From Citreimonas salinaria (GTDB lineage: Bacteria > Pseudomonadota > Alphaproteobacteria > Rhodobacterales > Rhodobacteraceae), in the NCBI RefSeq assembly GCF_900107235.1, contig NZ_FNPF01000009.1, forward strand, positions 62,001 to 126,000: DNA of 64,000 bases, written 5' to 3'. Within the stretch, counting starts at the first letter, position 1, and each line of letters begins with the position of its first letter. This document shows positions 56,973 through 64,000 of the stretch, piece after piece. The position numbers were made by a program, and so were the translations under genes. The notes below the pieces were generated by a model. It had not been told where the DNA came from and did not search any database. It saw only the letters and a program-made list of their open reading frames with translations.

Positions 56973-57884
56973 ATGCGCATGACAGGCTGGTCCGACAACA
57001 TGAAGGGTGCTGCGCTGATGGTGGGCTCGATGGCCTGCTTCGGCTTTGGCGACGCGTGCATCAAGGCCCTGGGCGGCGCGATGCCGTTGAGCCAGGTGCT
57101 GACGATCCGTGGGCTGGCGGCGTCCTTCTTCATCGCGTTGCTGGCGCGCCACTTCAGGCAGTTGCGATTTGACATGGCGCGACGGGACTGGGGGCTGATC
57201 GCGTTGCGCGCGGGGTCCGAGGTCGGCGCGGCGTATTTCTTCCTGACCGCGCTGCTGAACATGCCCTTCGCGAACGTCACCGCGCTGCTGCAGATGCTGC
57301 CGTTGACGGTGACATTGGCCAGCGCCGTGGTCTTCGCCGAGCCCGTGGGCTGGAAGCGGTGGAGCGCGATCGTCATCGGGTTCATGGGCATGCTGCTGAT
57401 CGTCCGGCCGGGCACGTCGGGCTTCGACGCCTGGTCGCTCTATGCGCTGGTGGCGGTGGCCTGCGTGACCGTGCGCGACATGTCCACGCGCCGCATGGGA
57501 AAGGGCGTGCCGTCGCTGATGGTGACGCTGATGAGCTCGTTGGCGGTGCTGGGCTTCGCGGTGCTGTGGTCCCTGGGGCAGGAGTGGCAGCCCTTGACCG
57601 CCACCAACGGCGCGCTGCTGGCCGGTGCCAGCCTGTTCATCGTCGGCGGCTATTCGCTGTCGGTCTTCGTGATGCGCGTGGGCGAGGTCAGCTTCGTCGC
57701 GCCCTTCCGCTACACCGGCCTGCTGTGGGCGCTGCTCCTGGGACTGGTGTTCTTCGGAGAGTGGCCGGCAGTGCCGACGCTGATCGGGGCGGCGATCATC
57801 ATGGGCACAGGCATCTTCACGCTGCTGCGCGAGGCGCGGCTGCGCAGGCGGGGTCAGCCGGCGCCGAATATCCGCCGCACGTGA
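56973..57884 (+). CDS. EamA/DMT-family inner-membrane transporter
   Basis: 303 residues with about ten helices in two EamA halves, each with the usual small-residue helix ends (first half MKGAALMVGSMACFGFGDAC; second half SLYALVAVACVTVRDM). These proteins export or import metabolites; the substrate cannot be inferred. It is placed between rpoC and rpsL, an unusual location. Its 3' end overlaps the 3' end of the opposite-strand rhamnosyltransferase-like gene by 31 bases. Confidence 0.88.
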   Translation: MRMTGWSDNMKGAALMVGSMACFGFGDACIKALGGAMPLSQVLTIRGLAASFFIALLARHFRQLRFDMARRDWGLIALRAGSEVGAAYFFLTALLNMPFANVTALLQMLPLTVTLASAVVFAEPVGWKRWSAIVIGFMGMLLIVRPGTSGFDAWSLYALVAVACVTVRDMSTRRMGKGVPSLMVTLMSSLAVLGFAVLWSLGQEWQPLTATNGALLAGASLFIVGGYSLSVFVMRVGEVSFVAPFRYTGLLWALLLGLVFFGEWPAVPTLIGAAIIMGTGIFTLLREARLRRRGQPAPNIRRT

Positions 57885-58660
57885 TCGGCGTCGATGGCGA
57901 AGAGGTCGCGGAACAGCGCCTCGCCTTCGGGGTCGAGGCGGGGCAGCTCGACCGGCTTCACGTGCCGCTTCTGGCGTGAATCGTTGTGGTCGTTGTGGCC
58001 GCGCACGTACATCGCGCGGTCGGTGAAGGTGACTGTCGGCATGAACCGGTTGATCCGGTCATGCGCGAAGTTGAGGATCGTCTGCGCTACGCCCGGTTGC
58101 ACGGCCAGGGCCTGCGCCACGCCCCAGTAGGGAGTGACGGTCTCTTCGGCGCAGAGGCCGCGTTCGTCGGGGCGCGCGATGAAGCCGCGGTTCCAGTCCA
58201 AGCCCACGAGCCTGTGATCACGCAGCAGGGGTGCGCAATCGATGGCAGCCTTGCGCAGGCGCGCGACGAAATCGACCGCGACGGCATCGTCATCGTCGTG
58301 GCGGAATTGCAGGCAGGGGCGGTCTGTATCGCGCGCGGCGTTGAGGACCTCCTGACAGACCTGGCGGTGGGGGCCGGGTTGGCGCGCCACGATGCGGGCC
58401 TGAGGAAAGCCGTCCAGCAACGACTCCAGCCGGTCGCGCCAGCGTGCGGGCATGGCGTCCCCGACCAGTATCAGAAACGTGAAGTCCGGGTCAGTCTGCG
58501 CGCGCAGGCCCGGCAGGCAGACACACTCGAAATGCCGCAGCCGTTCCTCCATCCGCGGGGCGGCGTAGAGATAGGCCATGCGTTCCTCGATCGAGCCGTG
58601 CTCGACCTGGAAACCGCCCTCGGCGGGGTAGGAGAACCGGCACAAGCCGATCACTTGCAT
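57854..58660 (-). CDS. putative rhamnosyltransferase-family protein
   Basis: 268 residues from the ATG at 58660 (AAAGGAC upstream). Begins MQVIGLCRFSYPAEGGFQ; with MEERLRHFECVCLPGLRAQT, FLILVGDAMP and RHDDDDAVAVDFV it matches the putative rhamnosyl transferase family (PF11316 type). The DDDD run could bind metal and sugar nucleotide. Probably acts in surface-glycan synthesis. It runs against rpsL and overlaps the transporter gene at their 3' ends. Confidence 0.82.
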   Translation of the reverse strand: MQVIGLCRFSYPAEGGFQVEHGSIEERMAYLYAAPRMEERLRHFECVCLPGLRAQTDPDFTFLILVGDAMPARWRDRLESLLDGFPQARIVARQPGPHRQVCQEVLNAARDTDRPCLQFRHDDDDAVAVDFVARLRKAAIDCAPLLRDHRLVGLDWNRGFIARPDERGLCAEETVTPYWGVAQALAVQPGVAQTILNFAHDRINRFMPTVTFTDRAMYVRGHNDHNDSRQKRHVKPVELPRLDPEGEALFRDLFAIDADHVRRIFGAG

Positions 58661-58735
58661 CACGCGTCCTTTCGCGGCAAGACACGTGCAATCACTGGCA
58701 GCGCGGGGCCTCCCGCGCAAGCCGGCGGGGCCCTG

Positions 58736-58764
58736 TTGACAAGGGTTCCGACTCCCCCTATACG
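58736..58764 (+). promoter_or_regulatory. promoter of the rpsL-rpsG-fusA-tuf operon
   Basis: TTGACA (58736-58741), 17 bases, TATACG (58759-58764): the best sigma-70 match in the window. A leader of about 250 bases follows before rpsL. It replaces the continuity with rpoC that is lost by the insertion of two genes. Confidence 0.8.
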
Positions 58765-59022
58765 CGCCGCTAATCCGCCGGAATGTTAACCCATTGCGCG
58801 CGGGACTCAGTATCGGAGCGGTCAAGATCCGGGCTCAAGGCCCCGATCCTCTGGACACCAACCGCGTCGCCCGGGTTCACGGGCGGGTGCGGTTCTTTGC
58901 GTCGTATGGTTCGGCGCGGCAACCGGCGTCACGCGGACGCGCGCGGCGCCTGACATCAATAACCGGCAAGGGGCCGCGTCCCCTCGCGCCACATATGTGA
59001 GAAGTACGGGGAAGAGACCTTC

Positions 59023-59394
59023 ATGCCCACGATCCAGCAGCTGATCCGCAAGCCGCGGCAGCCCAAAGTCAAGCGTTCGAAGTCGCAGCATCTCGAGCAG
59101 TGCCCGCAGAAGCGTGGCGTCTGCACGCGCGTCTACACCACCACGCCGAAGAAGCCGAACTCGGCCATGCGGAAGGTGGCGAAGGTCCGCCTGACCAACG
59201 GTTACGAGGTGATCAGCTACATTCCGGGCGAAAGCCACAACCTTCAGGAGCACTCGGTCGTCCTGATCCGGGGTGGCCGCGTCAAGGACCTTCCCGGCGT
59301 GCGTTACCACATCCTGCGCGGTGTTCTCGACACCCAAGGCGTCAAGGACCGCAAGCAGCGCCGTTCGAAATACGGCGCCAAGCGTCCCAAGTAA
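59023..59394 (+). CDS. rpsL: 30S ribosomal protein S12
   Basis: 123 residues with the decoding-site segments [10 protein letters not shown] and PGVRYH, wild type at the Lys positions linked to streptomycin resistance. GGGGAAGAG precedes the ATG. First gene of the str operon; rpsG starts 12 bases later. Confidence 0.98.
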   Translation: MPTIQQLIRKPRQPKVKRSKSQHLEQCPQKRGVCTRVYTTTPKKPNSAMRKVAKVRLTNGYEVISYIPGESHNLQEHSVVLIRGGRVKDLPGVRYHILRGVLDTQGVKDRKQRRSKYGAKRPK

Positions 59395-59406
59395 GAGGAT
59401 ATACAG

Positions 59407-59877
59407 ATGTCTCGTCGTCACGCCGCAGAGAAGCGCGAAATCCTGCCCGACGCCAAGTATGGCGATCGGGTTCTGACGAAATTCATGAACAACCTGATGT
59501 ACGACGGCAAGAAGTCCGTCGCCGAGGGGATCGTCTACGGCGCGCTCGAGCGGGTCGAGGCGAAGGTCAAGCGCGCGCCGGTGGAGCTGTTCCACGAAGC
59601 GCTCGACAACATCAAGCCGTCGGTCGAGGTCCGCTCGCGCCGCGTCGGTGGTGCGACCTACCAGGTCCCCGTCGAGGTCCGCCCCGAGCGCCGCGAGGCG
59701 CTGGCGATCCGCTGGCTGATCGAGGCGTCGCGCAAGCGCAACGAGAACACGATGGAAGAGCGCCTGGCGGGCGAGCTCGTCGATGCGGTGCAATCCCGTG
59801 GTTCGGCCGTGAAGAAGCGCGAAGACACCCACAAGATGGCCGACGCGAACAAAGCGTTCAGCCATTACCGCTGGTAA
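59407..59877 (+). CDS. rpsG: 30S ribosomal protein S7
   Basis: 156 residues ([38 protein letters not shown]). Primary 16S rRNA-binding protein that starts assembly of the 30S head. fusA starts 14 bases after its stop. Confidence 0.98.
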   Translation: MSRRHAAEKREILPDAKYGDRVLTKFMNNLMYDGKKSVAEGIVYGALERVEAKVKRAPVELFHEALDNIKPSVEVRSRRVGGATYQVPVEVRPERREALAIRWLIEASRKRNENTMEERLAGELVDAVQSRGSAVKKREDTHKMADANKAFSHYRW

Positions 59878-59891
59878 CAGGAGCTACCATC

Positions 59892-62015
<2,124 letters not shown>

Positions 62016-62104
62016 GCCGGGTGGCGGGGGAAACCCCGCCCTACCCATCACCGTAGGGTGGGCCCCAGCTCACCATCCGCACGCAGACAGAGGGAGCCAA
62101 GACC

Positions 62105-63280
<1,176 letters not shown>

Positions 63281-63314
63281 GGCAGGGTCATCCGGCCACG
63301 GCCGGGCAGTAAAT

Positions 63315-63338
63315 CGGTGCGCGGGCGACCGCGCACCG
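63315..63338 (+). promoter_or_regulatory. hairpin with GCGA tetraloop between tuf and rpsJ
   Basis: A 10-bp GC stem (63315-63324 with 63329-63338) closed by a GCGA loop, in the 136-base gap before rpsJ. No T run follows. It could slow polymerase, stabilise the upstream mRNA or take part in S10-operon control. Confidence 0.4.
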
Positions 63339-63416
63339 CTCGTTTCCGGGTTCGACGAAGGCTGCGGGTACGCCGCATTCCTCCTCTCAACCCCAACGCC
63401 AAGATAGGCTAAGACA

Positions 63417-63725
63417 ATGCAAAGCCAGAACATCCGGATCAGGCTCAAGGCGTTCGATTACCGCGTCCTCGATGCGTCGACGCAGGAGATCGTGAACACC
63501 GCCAAGCGGACGGGCGCCCAGGTGCGCGGCCCGATCCCGCTGCCGAACAAGATCGAGAAATTCACCGTTCTGCGTGGCCCTCACGTGAACAAGAAGTCGC
63601 GCGACCAGTTCGAGATCCGTACGCACAAGCGTCTGCTCGACATCGTCGACCCGACCCCGCAAACCGTTGACGCCCTGATGAAGCTCGACCTCGCCGCCGG
63701 CGTGGACGTCGAGATCAAGGTGTAA
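63417..63725 (+). CDS. rpsJ: 30S ribosomal protein S10
   Basis: 102 residues ([40 protein letters not shown]). First gene of the S10 ribosomal protein operon; also the NusE antitermination partner. rplC follows after 12 bases. Confidence 0.98.
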   Translation: MQSQNIRIRLKAFDYRVLDASTQEIVNTAKRTGAQVRGPIPLPNKIEKFTVLRGPHVNKKSRDQFEIRTHKRLLDIVDPTPQTVDALMKLDLAAGVDVEIKV

Positions 63726-63737
63726 GGAGGGCAGATG

Positions 63738-64000
63738 ATGATGCGCTCTGGAGTGATCGCAAAGAAGATCGGGATGACGCGGCTGTTCCTCGAGGACGGC
63801 AAGCAGGTCCCGGTTACCGTTCTGCAGATGGACAAGCTGCAGGTCGTAGCACAGCGGACCGTGGACAAGCACGGCTATTCGGCCGTCCAGCTTGGCGCGG
63901 GCACCGCGAAGGTCAAGCGCGTGAGCAAGGCGATGCGCGGCCATTTCGCCGTCGCCAAGGTTGAACCGAAGCGGAAGATCGCGGAGTTCCGCGTGGCCCC
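63738..64000 (+). CDS. rplC: 50S ribosomal protein L3 (3' end beyond window)
   Basis: 87 complete codons are visible from the start [17 protein letters not shown]. Three ATGs lie in a row (63735, 63738, 63741); 63738 is chosen because GGAGG (63726-63730) is seven bases before it. The gene runs off the right edge. Confidence 0.9.
   Translation, partial: MMRSGVIAKKIGMTRLFLEDGKQVPVTVLQMDKLQVVAQRTVDKHGYSAVQLGAGTAKVKRVSKAMRGHFAVAKVEPKRKIAEFRVA

Noticed and set aside
58794-59000. Short open frame in the rpsL leader
   Set aside because: Begins at a TTG without a ribosome site and overlaps the expected untranslated leader.

Overview
The window is GC-rich chromosomal DNA from an alphaproteobacterium, most likely a Rhodobacterales (Roseobacter/Rhodobacteraceae-type) strain. 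This rests on a GcrA cell-cycle regulator, a PduO-type cobalamin adenosyltransferase beside a HIG1-like twin-helix protein, DUF1523/DUF2125/DUF1285 proteins, a DUF5928-type glycosyltransferase, and the order tuf - tRNA-Trp - secE - nusG. I see no phage, transposase, integrase or CRISPR array; it is a core chromosomal segment with some accessory genes. Genus cannot be fixed from the sequence alone.

Left part (1-24 kb), mostly minus strand: a truncated O-antigen-ligase-like membrane protein; DUF1523; succinate-semialdehyde dehydrogenase (gabD) divergent from an arylformamidase-like hydrolase; an Hsp20 gene whose leader looks like a ROSE RNA thermometer; a secreted trypsin-like protease; the glycolate oxidase operon glcDEF; a HemJ/CopD-like membrane protein; a four-gene moxR - DUF58 - BatA/DUF4159 - membrane-protein operon with ATGA overlaps; DUF1285; a frameshifted DUF2798 gene; a sulfotransferase divergent from a GT14/DUF5928 glycosyltransferase; a HIT protein; and an ABC-2 exporter whose permease and ATPase genes are separated by an oppositely oriented zinc-finger gene.

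Middle (24-38.5 kb): gcrA with a terminator-like hairpin in its leader; an orphan peptide-type solute-binding protein preceded by a 19-bp palindrome; an M20 deacylase; DUF2125; ChaC; a MotA/ExbB-like plus coiled-coil OmpA/MotB-like pair (a putative 5:2 rotary motor); parC; an SH3-like secreted protein; an SDR; the HIG1-like protein and PduO; a 72-bp palindromic tandem repeat; and a lipoprotein.

Right part (38.5-64 kb), plus strand: translation and transcription genes. tuf copy 1, then tRNA-Trp flanked by two minus-strand secreted proteins that share a repeat, then secE-nusG-rplK-rplA, a DEAD-box helicase, rplJ-rplL-rpoB-rpoC, a DMT transporter and a rhamnosyltransferase-like gene, then rpsL-rpsG-fusA-tuf copy 2-rpsJ-rplC (cut by the edge). 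The two tuf genes encode proteins differing at one residue. Accessory genes have been inserted at three places in this otherwise canonical string, and each junction carries terminators or new promoters. Items most worth a second look are the ROSE-like leader, the repeat-protein family around tRNA-Trp, the long coiled-coil motor pair, the gcrA leader hairpin and the split ABC operon.
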